Shown here in pieces: positions 9,455-20,514 of a stretch of 64,000 bases of DNA. The DNA is taken from positions 135,314,135 through 135,378,134 of the forward strand of contig CM067374.1 in assembly GCA_034401795.1 (NCBI GenBank), read 5' to 3'. Within the stretch, counting starts at the first letter, position 1; every line of letters begins with the position of its first letter. This DNA comes from Chaetoderma sp. LZ-2023a. Taxonomy: Eukaryota > Mollusca > Caudofoveata > Chaetodermatida > Chaetodermatidae. A program made the translations under genes and the position numbers. Below the pieces are notes generated by a model that was given only the letters and a program-made list of their open reading frames with translations, searched no databases and was not told where the DNA came from.

Positions 9455-10906
9455 TGTAGATATCGGATTGTCTTGTGGGAAGTCATGACCCCGCTAGATG
9501 TCTTATATTTACGAGTAAGACCTCAGTGAAATCAGCGAAATTTATATTTGATAATACCAGGTGGGCTAATGAACTGAGTGAAAGTAGTAGCAAGTTAGAT
9601 TAGTTGTAGGACGCTGCACTGGTTGACATCGGCCAGTGCTGCTGATAAACAGTTAAACAGTTTCGTGGAAAACGATGTGAAACCCCATCGAAACTAGAGT
9701 TGCTAGGAATGAAATAGGACCGACGGTTCGGAGTTGGTGGTATCTGTCAATAGTTGAAGAGGAAAAGTTGTTGCTGTGGGATCGGCACGCACTTTTATAA
9801 TGTTCAGCAGTCGTTTCGGATAGTAGTTTAGTAAATAATCGAGTGAAAAGAATCGATAGGAATCGATAGGAATATATGTGACAGACTGACATTAGTTGTG
9901 GATGGTCGGCATTCCGACTCCCTTAAGCAAGTACAACAACACCAGCTGGCAATGAGATCATACAGCTCATGTGCTTATTAACGTTCGCTTCCTACAGGCT
10001 TATCCAGGATAGGCAAGGGACAGGACAGAGGCATTGTAACGTCCTGTAGGAATTCATAACACAATCGAAATTTGTATATCAACTATATGGCAATCATAGA
10101 AAGGCATGCTACTACAACAGATACCATAATGTTGTTGGTTAGCTGACAGATCGCATCAAATCAGAACCAGCCAACACCGCTTTGACCCTGTTCGATGGTA
10201 CCTCCATAGAAGAGATGCCCAGAGTTTGATTAGTCGAGATGACGTCATAATCAAGGAGCATCGAATCAAACTCTGTGGCAGAGAAACAAAAGGAATAGAG
10301 GTAGGAAACTGTGGATTGTATATATGAGGCACTTGTCTTTTAAATCTTTAATCTTTATCATCCGTGGTTCCGGAGCAGTCATCGCTTCGTTATCGACATT
10401 TACAGTGAATATATTGGAGTAACTGTGAATTGTAGTAGCTAGTCTGATAGCATACCAGCAACCACTGGGAGTAATCAGTCGAGTTAGTGTTAGAGTAGGA
10501 TAGATTTGTAGTAGAAGATAGGTTGTTTGAATTGAATCGTATCATACTTACATTGCTTAAAAAGTTATCATAATTCGTTACGACAGTAAAAGTCGTTACT
10601 TGTTATATCAGTATTAGGGTAGCGAATAAATAATCCAATATTTATACAAGTAGAGAGTTAAGTTGTGTTTGAAGAATACTCCAGAAGCACGGGGCAACAC
10701 TGTGGCATACCTGCGCATCTTTCTGATAAGTCAGATAGGCCCAGATTGCTATATAAATATCTTCACCAACATCAGAAGAGGCGAGCTAGCAATCATCTTA
10801 ATAGCACTTGGAGAAGATAGATTGTCGCAGCAATCTACCGTCATAAATCTTCCCCGAGTATTAGTAAGAATAAAGTAGTTAGAAATACGAAGATCCGAAA
10901 ACTTCA
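9455..10906 (+). repeat. 3' LTR, copy 1
   Basis: About 1452 bp, TGTAGATATC to AAACTTCA, followed by the GTAT target-site duplication. It differs from the 5' LTR by scattered substitutions, a 7-base gap near the TTGAGTATTAGCTAGG site and a duplicated AATCGATAGG. It is closer to the LTR at 17983 than to its own 5' partner. Confidence 0.92.
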
Positions 10907-11219
10907 GTATGTCCTGTTTATGAAAACGCCTGTTAGCAATAATACATGGATTGCAAAAATGGGATATTGGCATGTTTTTAGGCCCTCTCATACTTTTCAA
11001 TATTAGAGCACGGGTATAGTATACCGAGAGCTAGATTATATTGTAGGGTTGATAACCATGTAATTTTTTATCATGACGTATGTACTGTTTATGAAAACGC
11101 CTGTTAGCAAGAATAGATGGATTGCAAAAATGGGATATTGGCATGTCTTTAGGCCCTCTCATACTTTTCAATATTAGGGCATGGGTATATTATACCGAGA
11201 GCTAGATTATATTGTAGGG
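10907..11219. repeat. 171-bp tandem repeat, right part of array
   Basis: It resumes the interrupted unit (GTATGTCCTGTTTATG...) and continues with a further full unit from 11049 to 11219. With the left part this makes three units before the LTR element inserted. Confidence 0.85.
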
Positions 11220-11280
11220 CATGCCCTGCATGTCTTATTGGAGATTATAATACGGTATATCGCTCTGGAAAGTTTTAAGA

Positions 11281-11592
11281 ACCCCAATAACATTCCCATA
11301 TTGTTTCCCATATGGGTCCATATGGGTTTCATACCGTTTTGCACTCACGGCTTATATGGGACCCATATGAGCGAGATTTAATTATCTTCATAGGACTTCT
11401 TAGCGTTGAACTATGGACTCGGGCTATTACTTAACTTTTTATATCCATCTCTATTTATGAAGCACATCTGGGTAAATCCTGATTTTAAATCTAGATTTTA
11501 ATAGCCTATATGGGCCCATATAGGCCCCATCTGGGCATACCCAGATGCCCAGATCCACCCCATATGGGTTCATATGGGAATGTTATCAGGGA
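11281..11592. mobile_element. Foldback MITE with CCATATGGG palindromes
   Basis: The left end CCCCAATAACATTCCCATAT and the reverse complement of the right end (CCCTGATAACATTCCCATAT) match in 18 of 20 positions. The interior holds many CCATATGGG or CATATGGG palindromes and CCATCTGGGC variants, so it can fold extensively. Target-site duplication is uncertain (AGA on both sides). A duplicated copy lies at 19809-20079 with about 45 bases fewer inside. Confidence 0.6.
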
Positions 11593-12040
11593 AGATACAA
11601 TCATGATTTTACTCATAAAAATTTGTCATTTTGTCTGCATTTTGTCAGAAGCACATGTACTTATATGATTGCCTCGCGAAATTATTTCAATGTATTGTTA
11701 ATGATAGTATCGGGAAATAAGCCCATATATCTAACCTACATTTTGAGATATTGGCAAGTCTGATTGGTGGAAGTACTACAGAGTTATAACCTCCAAATTA
11801 ACCCTACCCCATCCTCCTATGCACAATATTATGTGCAGCCAAATTGACTATCATCTCCATATTTTATTAAATATTGTCAAGGCGATACAAAATTTACTCC
11901 ATCATTCCAGTGTAAGTTAATTTAAGTCTATGTTGCATTAGAAGTCAACCTGTACAATAAACTTTGTAATTAGCAGTCAACAGTTTTGTATTGAGTGGTT
12001 GGAGTGGGGTATAAGATGGTGGTTCTCAAAGATTGATGAT
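11593..12040. other. Intergenic, nothing recognised
   Basis: AT-rich single-copy-looking sequence apart from its duplicated partner at 20080-20514. I see no coding frame, RNA gene or repeat. Confidence 0.5.
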
Positions 12041-12297
12041 CACAATGTATGATGTATGATTACTGTATTCTTCTGCTGTAGTAGTAGAAACATCCTACAG
12101 ATGCAATCAGTCCATCTTCGCTTTTGCCCACTGTGTCTTGTCCTCAGCCGAAATCCTTAGCTTCCTCAGGTCCATTCTTGACTTGAGTGTACCGAGTCCT
12201 GCTTTCTTGAGGTCACCTTGTAGCACGCTTAGCAGATTTATGCAATGGGGTCCTCTCTCGGCTTTGTATTTGCTTGCTCCAAATAGGGCAAATATCA
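12041..12297 (-). pseudogene. LINE 3' end, cut by duplication junction
   Basis: The - strand matches the C-terminal tail of the LINE at 20515-20781 (residues such as LKSRMDLRKLRISAEDKTQW) and its ATGTATGATGTATGAT tail. At 12297/12298 it switches abruptly to LTR-element pol sequence, marking the tandem-duplication junction. Confidence 0.8.
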
Positions 12298-15200
12298 ATA
12301 TGTACATGCTAGTTGTAAGGAAACGACCGGATATAAAGATATTGACAAGGTTATAGATAACTTTGCGGATATCTTTGATACGGCTCGTCCAAACACTAGG
12401 ATTGGTCCCCAAAGTGAAATGTACGGTGCCAACAGGAGATGCTTATCCTATAAGGCAGAAAGCCTACCGTCTACCGCTAACCAAGCAGTACGTGGTCAAG
12501 AACCAAGTAAAAGAAATGCTTGATGCGGGCATCATAAGAACGTCATCATCACCCTGGGCGTCACCCATTACTTCGGTCCCTAAGAAGGACAGTGACACTA
12601 GGTTTTGTATTGACTACAGAAAATTGAATTCAGGATGCCGTAAGGATAGTTACCCGTTACCGAATATCTCTGATATTTTTGACTCGATGCGCAGCGCAAT
12701 GATCTTTTCTACTATGGACTTGAAGTCTGGATATTAGCAGATACCAATGGACAGCCAAGACATAGAGAAGACAGTGTTCGTCTGTAGCGAAGGTTTGTTC
12801 GAATGGATTTGTATGCCGTTTGGTTTTTGCAACTCAGGGGCCGTATTTCAGAGGGCAATGAACGATATTTTCCGAGAATTTTTAGGAAAATATGTGCATG
12901 TTTTCGTCGACGATCTAGTCGTATATTCACGAAATCCGACGGAACATGCACAGCACTTGCGTAAGGTCATGTGCAAGATTCGAGAGTATAATTTGCAAGT
13001 GAAAAAGAAGAAATGTGATTTCGCCAGTAAGTCTGAGGACTTGTTAGGATATCGCATTTCCGCACAAGGTGTAGCTCCTCAGGCTCAGAAGGTCAAGGTC
13101 ATCAGAGAAATGTCACCACCACGCGACGTGGGTGAAGTGAGATGTTACCTTGGAGCTACAGGTTATTACTGATCTTGTGTGCAAGGCTATGCCGAAATTG
13201 CTACGCCTTTGATAGAGTTAACTAAGGAGTATAGGCATTTTGAGTGGGGTAAGGATGAACAGCAAGCATTTAAGAAATTACAGAACTTGCTGTGTAGTGA
13301 GACGGTTCCCACATATCCGAATTTAAATGCCCCTTATAAGTTATACACTGATGCGTCTAGTTATGCTATTGTTGCAATACTAGTACAAGATGACGATAAG
13401 GGTATAGAGCGAGTGATTCAGTATGTAAGCTCTACTCTTAAGGACAGTCCGCTTAATTGGCCCGTAATAGAAAAGGAGGCTTACGCAGTGATATATGCAT
13501 TGAAAAAGCTCCGACCATATCTATTAGGCGCGCAGTTTACAGTGTACACTGACCACAAACCCCTAAAGAGTTTGTTTGTGGGAGAAGTGAAGAACACGAA
13601 AGTGCAGCGCTGGGCAGTGCTGATTGCGCGTATGGATGTAAGATTGAGTACATCCAAGGCTCGAAGAATATTCGAGCGGACATGTTGTCCAGGTTACGTC
13701 GTCCTGTGGAAGTCGCCACGTTAGACACGGGCGATTTTGTCTTACCTGATTTGGATGAGGGTGCCTTACCGCACATTCCACCAGAGGTATTCGACGTTCC
13801 CGATGACGAATTATGTACCGAGCAAACCAAGGAATACCCGGAGTTGTTCAAGAACACCCCGGAGGAGTATATGGTTAAAAACGGTATTTTGTATTCTTTA
13901 GTTACGCCTTCAGCGTTGGACGCTGAGTACCCCAGAATTGTCTTACCTACCCTGTTCCATGAGAAAGTGCTCCAGAAGGCTCATGAAAGAACCGGTCACC
14001 AAGGTCTGAAGAAGACCATCGGTATGGTAAGAGATTCTTTTGTGTGGACATCTTTGAGGAAAGATGTGGTTCGTATGCTGGAGACGTGTACAACATGCCA
14101 GGTCAACCGACCCGTCACTACACGACCTAAGTATAGTGAGATGCCCATGGCCAGTTATCCAAGTCAGATAATTGGTTTGGATTTGATCGGTCCACTGTTA
14201 GAATCAAGCAGAGGTAATGTATATATCATGATGATAATCGATCACTGTTTTGCGTGGGCAGAAGCATACCTGATTGCTGCCAAGACATCTCAGAATGTTG
14301 AAGACAAGTTTTTCAATGAGTATGTCGCTCATCATGGGGTTCCTGAAATCTTGATAACAGATCAGGGTAAAGAATTTTGTTCAAATAGTCTGGAAGAATG
14401 ATTTAAGGAACAGGGTATCGATCATAGACGATCGAGTGCATACCATGCGCAAACAAATGGACGTACGGAGAGGTTCAATCGTATGCTCAAGGAGCTAATC
14501 CAGAAAGGTGTTAATAATGAATCTCGTGCATGGGAGGACGAGTTGGGCGCGGCTTTGACAGCATACCGCAGCTCTCGTCACTCCATGACTGGATATACGC
14601 CATTTTATCTGACGTATGGTCGTCGTGCAAGGCTTCCGTTAACCATCCCACTGGATGCCGCGCAAGATCTGGGCAAAAGACTTACATGTCTTAATAATGC
14701 CTTGCTGCGCGCTCGTGGAGAAACGGCTAGGTCTCGAGAAATTCACCTAGAACAAATTAATAAGCGTGCGAACGCTGGTGAGTACAAGGTTGGCGATTCG
14801 GTGGCCGTAAAAGCTGAAGAGAGAATGAAGTTGACCTCTCGCAGTGACCCCAAATATGAGATCTTTAAGATCAACGGGCCGGTGGCTCATGTCCGCCATC
14901 AAAGGTCTGGGAAGGTGCGCATGCTTAATATATCTAAGTTGCGCGTAGTCGACTCAGAGATGTGTTGGGGCAAGGTACGACCACGCCCTATTCGTAACCC
15001 GGCTAAAGGTACGAAGGCCAGCCATCACCATAGAGTGATAGTACCCGAGTCCAAGCCTTTGCCGGTAAAAGACTCTGATGCGACACCTAGCAAGAGGGCT
15101 TGCAGGAAGCGACCAGCTTCTGATGAGGAGCCAAGGGTGCGCAAGGTGGGTAAGGTGCTTGAAGGGAAGGTAGATCAACCTGGTACGAGTAGGAATCGAA

Positions 15201-15454
15201 ACCATGAGTCAGCCAGTGACACTATGACGAATACTCGTACTGTCATGATGGACACCTCGGAGGATGTACCCGAGCCTGCCCTTGAGCCAATGGAAACGCT
15301 TCCCTCACACCCATACTTTCTGCGCAAGCGCAGTCATGTCCCTGAACTCGAGACAGACAATAAGCGACTTCGGATTGGTGCATTTGGCCGTGCTCTATAC
15401 GATGACTTCATCGGCCGTATAGAAGCGGTTATAAGGCGACGTAGCCAGAGATGA
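12298..15454 (+). pseudogene. pol: Pol, copy 2 (RT, RNase H, integrase)
   Basis: Begins inside the former protease/RT linker. RT keeps FVDD (near 12903), RNase H keeps YTDASSYAI and integrase keeps the zinc region and DDE positions. The stops at 12735 and 14399 are shared with copy 1. Private damage: CGA to TGA at about 13171 between RT and RNase H, and a one-base deletion at about 13630 (GCGGAGTACGG in copy 1, GCGCGTATGG here) that shifts the frame for the rest of the gene. Integrase tail and GPY/F-like region are otherwise intact. Confidence 0.9.
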
Positions 15455-15506
15455 ATTTAATCTCTGCCTAACCGCGGTACTAGTAGCATCGCAGTAGCTA
15501 GTCATC

Positions 15507-17377
15507 ATGTATACTTTACAGTTATGTATAAGCGCAGTGGTAGTGAGTTTGGTATATAGTGTCTGTCGAAATTCTAGTATTCATAGATTACCGAATGGTG
15601 TTATGATAACAGACCATCAGAAAATATCGGTGATACGGGCTGAATGGACGGTAGTGGTGTCCATTGACCATCCATATTTACCTACCGGATTTCTTGACCG
15701 GCTAATACAAATTCGTGCTCTTGTTGTGGACATTAGTCAAAAGACAATGACATTTTAGGGCTCCAACATCGAGTTGACGGTATAAGAAGGATTGCCATCA
15801 GAACACGACAGACAATGCGGAATCACAATCTTAGGAGAAGAAAGCGTGGACTATTTAATTTTGTTGGAGATATAGCCTCCTCGTTATTCGGAACAGCTAC
15901 ATCCGGTGATGTAGATGCGATTCGGGATGTAGTTAAAAAGGCTATGGGAAATGTGAACAGATTAGTACATTTCTCCAACAAACTTGCTTCTCATGTGAAA
16001 CTAGCGTTCAAAGCAATTGACACCAATGCGGATCGTATTAACGAAGTTACTGACAGTTTGGTAGAATTGACCAGTAATGTTAGCCGACTTTTCAGGATAC
16101 AGGCGACGAGACAAGCTGAACTATATGCGTTAGTACGTCTCGGTCACCTTATCGATGCGGCCGAAAATGTGGTAACTAGTTACCAGAAAGCGACAAGCCA
16201 GTTCCATAGGCAAACAGCCTCGCTCGAACTGGGTAGATTGACGGAAGAATTATTTAGCCCCAAAGACCTGGCCGAGGTAGCCAGACAGGTCAGTGTAGGT
16301 AACAGATTGATACGTCCGTACCAATGGTACTACCGAAATGTAGTGGTATACCCACTGTGGAAGGACGACGAAAGACTGCATTACGTAGCGACGTTACCTT
16401 TGATCGACGGTGGAGATTATATAGAGTATGGATTGCATTCATGGCCCGAACCATTGGTTGAGGTAGGGTACTACATGCAAATATTGATAGCTAGAACCAG
16501 TATTGGTCTCGACACCAAGACCGGCTGATATTTCACACCGTCCGAGTGCCAGAGTAGTGAACCTCGAGTATGCCACGGTCAGTTAAGGGTCGATAAGACC
16601 CATGTACTGTGCATTGTGAGCCTGCTAACGAACACCACCGATAGCACCTGTAATATTCAACTGACAGAGTCCAATGAAACGTCTAGTAAAGTATTTGCCA
16701 ATAAGAAAATAGGAGTAGTGTTGCAAACGTTCGGGGAAACTATTGAAGTACACTGCGGCGGACGACTGACTGACCGATGTGTGGTTAGGAATGGAGTGTT
16801 TGCTTTAATGTCTGGAGAGTGCGATTATAGTGGTAAAGGTTGGCGATTCGAGCCAGTAATGTCTTACAGTCGGACTTACGCTCGAATCGGCCTGGCCATT
16901 GATATGCCAAGGTTGGATGTGGCCAGGGTTCTCAACCAGTCAATGATAGTTAATCATTTGAGTATGCAGAAATGGGACCATTTGCATAAGTCTAAGTACG
17001 TGCCGCTAGCACCATTATCTGCGGTCGGCCCAGCGATGGTCGACGGCATAGGGGTACGATCTTTCATTTCATATTCAACGGGCTCCTTCGTCGTAGTGAT
17101 CGTTGTGGTGTTGATATTGTGGAAGTGTGGTATTATATCACGCATGTGGATTTGGATTAAGTGCAAGCCACATGCGGCCCATAGTAGTGCGCCACGGATT
17201 ATCCACCCTCAGAGGCCGCGGAGACCTGCAGCCCTGCCAGAGCCGCTGAGGATGTCAGCCGGGTCGTCGCCTAATGCAATTGCCAGGACTGCGATCGACC
17301 CGACGGCTGATGACTGGATAGACGTGGTGATAGACGGTCCTAACATTCGTGTTTCATACGAGGATTTGTCAATGTAG
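15507..17377 (+). pseudogene. env: Env, copy 2
   Basis: Same two-part structure as copy 1: an 83-codon signal-peptide segment (15507-15758) and a main segment from 15815 with the RRRKR cleavage motif, fusion-peptide-like stretch, Cys-rich ectodomain and valine-rich anchor. The shared frameshift splits the two. A private stop, TGG to TGA at 16526-16528, cuts the main frame at codon 238; it reopens to 17377. Confidence 0.88.
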
Positions 17378-17681
17378 CACGGACTATATTATTGTGCCAT
17401 GTATGTTTTATTTTATGAGTTCATCATTCCTAACGCTGATGTGGAGAACGTTAATTTATTTGATTGTAGCACGAACTATATTATTGTGCCATGTTTGCTT
17501 TATTTTATGGGTTCATCATTCCTAACGATGATGTGGATAACGTGAATTCTTCGCTCTATTTGATTGTAGCACGAACTATATTATTGTGCCATGTTGTGTA
17601 TTTTAGTATGTTTCATCTTTTCTGACGCTTATATGGACGACGAGGATTTATAGTAGCACGAACTTTATTATGGTGCCATGT
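17374..17681 (+). repeat. Four hairpin repeats downstream of env, copy 2
   Basis: Same four GCAC...GTGC units as after env copy 1, with the same spacers. The 20-bp palindrome recurs at 17934-17953. Confidence 0.65.
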
Positions 17682-17982
17682 GTTGTTTAATATGTTTATT
17701 ATTGTCACTATGACTGATTATGTGAATGGTAATGATTGAATGGTAGGATTAGGATTTGTTGTTTTGTCAATTGTGTATGTTGAAATGTTGTCGCATTTGT
17801 AGTATTGTACTGTTATCACTTTGGTTATTGACATATTAGTTTATGTGATCAGTTGGTAGATTATTGTCAGTTCTGGATAGCCCTGGTATCGTGTGGTTTG
17901 GTTGTTGATGTTGCACAACGAGTTAAGTATCACTCTCTTAAGGCCTTAAGAGATGGTTAATTAACTTCGGTTCAGGGGCATG

Positions 17983-19434
17983 TGTAGATATCGGATTGTC
18001 TTGTGGGAAGTCATGACCCCGCTAGATGTCTTATATTTACGAGTAAGACCTCAGTGAAATCAGCGAAATTTATATTTGATAATACCAGGTGGGCTAATGA
18101 ACTGAGTGAAAGTAGTAGCAAGTTAGATTAGTTGTAGGACGCTGCACTGGTTGACATCGGCCAGTGCTGCTGATAAACAGTTAAACAGTTTCGTGGAAAA
18201 CGATGTGAAACCCCATCGAAACTAGAGTTGCTAGGAATGAAACAGGACCGACGGTTCTGAGTTGGTGGTATCTGTCAATAGTTGAAGAGGAAAAGTTGTT
18301 GCTGTGGGATTGGCACGCACTTTTATAATGTTCAGCAGTCGTTTCGGCTAGTAGTTTAGTAAATAATCGAGTGAAAAGAATCGATAGGAATCGATAGGAA
18401 TATAGGTGACAGACTGACATTAGTTGTGGACGGTCGGCATTCCGACTCCCTTAAGCAAGTACAACAACACCAGCTGGCAATGAGATCATACAGCTCATGT
18501 GCTTATTAACGTTCGCTTCCTACAGGCTTATCCAGGATAGGCAAGGGACAGGACAGAGGCATTGTAACGTCCTGTAGGAATTCATAACACAATCGAAATT
18601 TGTATATCAACTATATGGCAATCATAGAAAGGCATGCTACTACAACAGATACCATAATGTTGTTGGTTAGCTGACAGATCGCATCAAATCAGAACCAGCC
18701 AACACCGCTTTGACCCTGTTCGATGGTATCTCCATAGAAGAGATTCCCAGAGTTTGATTAGTCGAGATGACGTCATAATCAAGGAGCATCGAATCAAACT
18801 CTGTGGCAGAGAAACAAAAGGAATAGAGGTAGGAAACTGTGGATTGTATATATGAGGCACTTGTCTTTTAAATCTTTAATCTTTATCATCCGTGGTTCCG
18901 GAGCAGTCATCGCTTCGTTATCGACATTTACAGTGAATATATTGGAGTAACTGTGAATTGTAGTAGCTAGTCTGATAGCATACCAGCAACCGCTGGGAGT
19001 AATCAGTCGAGTTAGTGTTAGAGTAGGATAGATTTGTAGTAGAAGATAGGTTGTTTGAATTGAATCGTATCATACTTACATTGCATAAAAAGTTATCATA
19101 ATTCGTTACGACAGTAAAAGTCGTTACTTGTTATATCAGTATTAGGGTAGCGAATAAATAATCCAATATTTATACAAGTAGAGAGTTAAGTTGTGTTTGA
19201 AGAATACTCCAGAAGCACGGGGCAACACTGTGCCATACCTGCGCATCTTTCTGATAAGTCAGATAGGCCCAGATTGCTATATAAATATCTTCACAAACAT
19301 CAGAAGAGGCGAGCTAGCAATCATCTTAATAGCACTTGGAGAAGATAGATTGTCGCAGCAATCTACCGTCATAAATCTTCCCCGAGTATTAGTAGGAATA
19401 AAGTAGTTAGAAATACGAAGATCCGAAAACTTCA
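17983..19434 (+). repeat. 3' LTR, copy 2
   Basis: By eye it differs from the LTR at 9455 by roughly a dozen substitutions and shares its duplicated AATCGATAGG, confirming common descent after the element's insertion. Confidence 0.9.
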
Positions 19435-19747
19435 GTATGTCCTGTTTATGAAAACGCCTGTTAGCAATAATACATGGATTGCAAAAATGGGATATTGGCA
19501 TGTTTTTAGGCCCTCTCATACTTTTCAATATTAGAGCACGGGTATAGTATACCGAGAGCTAAATTATATTGTAGGGTTGATAGCCATGTAATTTTTTATC
19601 ATGACGTATGTACTGTTTATGAAAACGCCTGTTAGCAAGAATAGATGGATTGCAAAAATGGGATATTGGCATGTCTTTAGGCCCTCTCATACTTTTCAAT
19701 ATTAGGGCACGGGTATATTATACCGAGAGCTAGATTATATTGTAGGG
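19435..19747. repeat. 171-bp tandem repeat, duplicated copy
   Basis: Same two partial/full units as 10907-11219, carried along by the segmental duplication. Confidence 0.8.
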
Positions 19748-19808
19748 CATGCCCTGCATGTCTTATTGGAGATTATAATACGGTATATCGCTCTGGAAAG
19801 TTTTAAGA

Positions 19809-20079
19809 TCCCCAATAACATTCCCATATTGTTTCCCATATGGGTCCATATGGGTTTCATACCGTTTTGCACTCACGGCTCATATGGGACCCATATGGGC
19901 AAGATTTAATTATCTTCATAGATTTTTATTTCCATCTCTATTTATGAAGCACATCTGGGTAAATCCTGATTTTAAATCTAGATTTTAATAGCCTAAATGG
20001 GCCCATATAGGCCCCATCTGGGCATACCCAGATGCCCAGATCCACCCCATATGTGTCCATATGGGAATGTTATCAGGGA
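19809..20079. mobile_element. Foldback MITE, duplicated copy
   Basis: Same ends as 11281-11592; the interior lacks about 45 bases present in the first copy. The first base is T here and A in the other copy. Confidence 0.55.
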
Positions 20080-20514
20080 AGATACAATCATGATTTTACT
20101 CATAAAAATTTGTCATTTTGTCTGCATTTTGTCAGCACATGTACTTGTATGATTGCTTCGCGAAATTATTTCAATGTATTGTTAATGATAGTATCGGGAA
20201 ATAAGCCCATATATCTAGCGTACATTTTGAGATATTGGCAAGTCTGATTGGTGGAAGTACTACAGAGTTATAATCTCCAGATTAACCCTACCCCATCCTC
20301 CTACGCACAATATTGTGTGCAGCCAAATTGACTATCATCTCCATATTTTATTAAATATTGTCAAGGCGATACAAAATTTACTCCATCATTCCAGTGTAAT
20401 TAATTTAAGTCTATGTTGCATTAGAAGTCAACCTGTACAATAAACTTTGTCATTAGCAGTCAACAGTTTTGTCTGGAGTGGGTGGAGTGGGGTATAAGAT
20501 GGTGGTTCTCTAAG
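20080..20514. other. Intergenic, nothing recognised
   Basis: Partner of 11593-12040. No gene seen. Confidence 0.5.

Larger units (their letters stand above)
659..10906 (+). mobile_element. Env-bearing Ty3-like (errantivirus-type) LTR retrotransposon, copy 1
   Basis: Near full-length element of about 10.25 kb: 5' LTR (659-2108), gag, pol with protease remnant, RT, RNase H and integrase, env with an F-type fusion protein, and 3' LTR (9455-10906). LTR ends are TG...CA, and GTAT lies immediately outside both (655-658 and 10907-10910), a 4-bp target-site duplication. The LTRs are very similar but not identical, with scattered substitutions and a short tandem duplication (AATCGATAGG twice) only in the 3' LTR. 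The copy is defective: the first half of protease is missing, pol has two in-frame stops and env is split by a frameshift. I see no TGG-type primer-binding site directly after the 5' LTR. Confidence 0.92.
12298..19434 (+). mobile_element. LTR retrotransposon copy 2, 5'-truncated by duplication
   Basis: It lacks the 5' LTR, gag and protease because it is the second half of the tandem duplication, not a separate insertion. Pol, env and the 3' LTR (17983-19434) are present, followed by the same flank as copy 1. Confidence 0.9.

Noticed and set aside
12298-19434. Second independent LTR-element insertion
   Set aside because: Same flank, constant offset and shared mutations show it is part of the tandem duplication.
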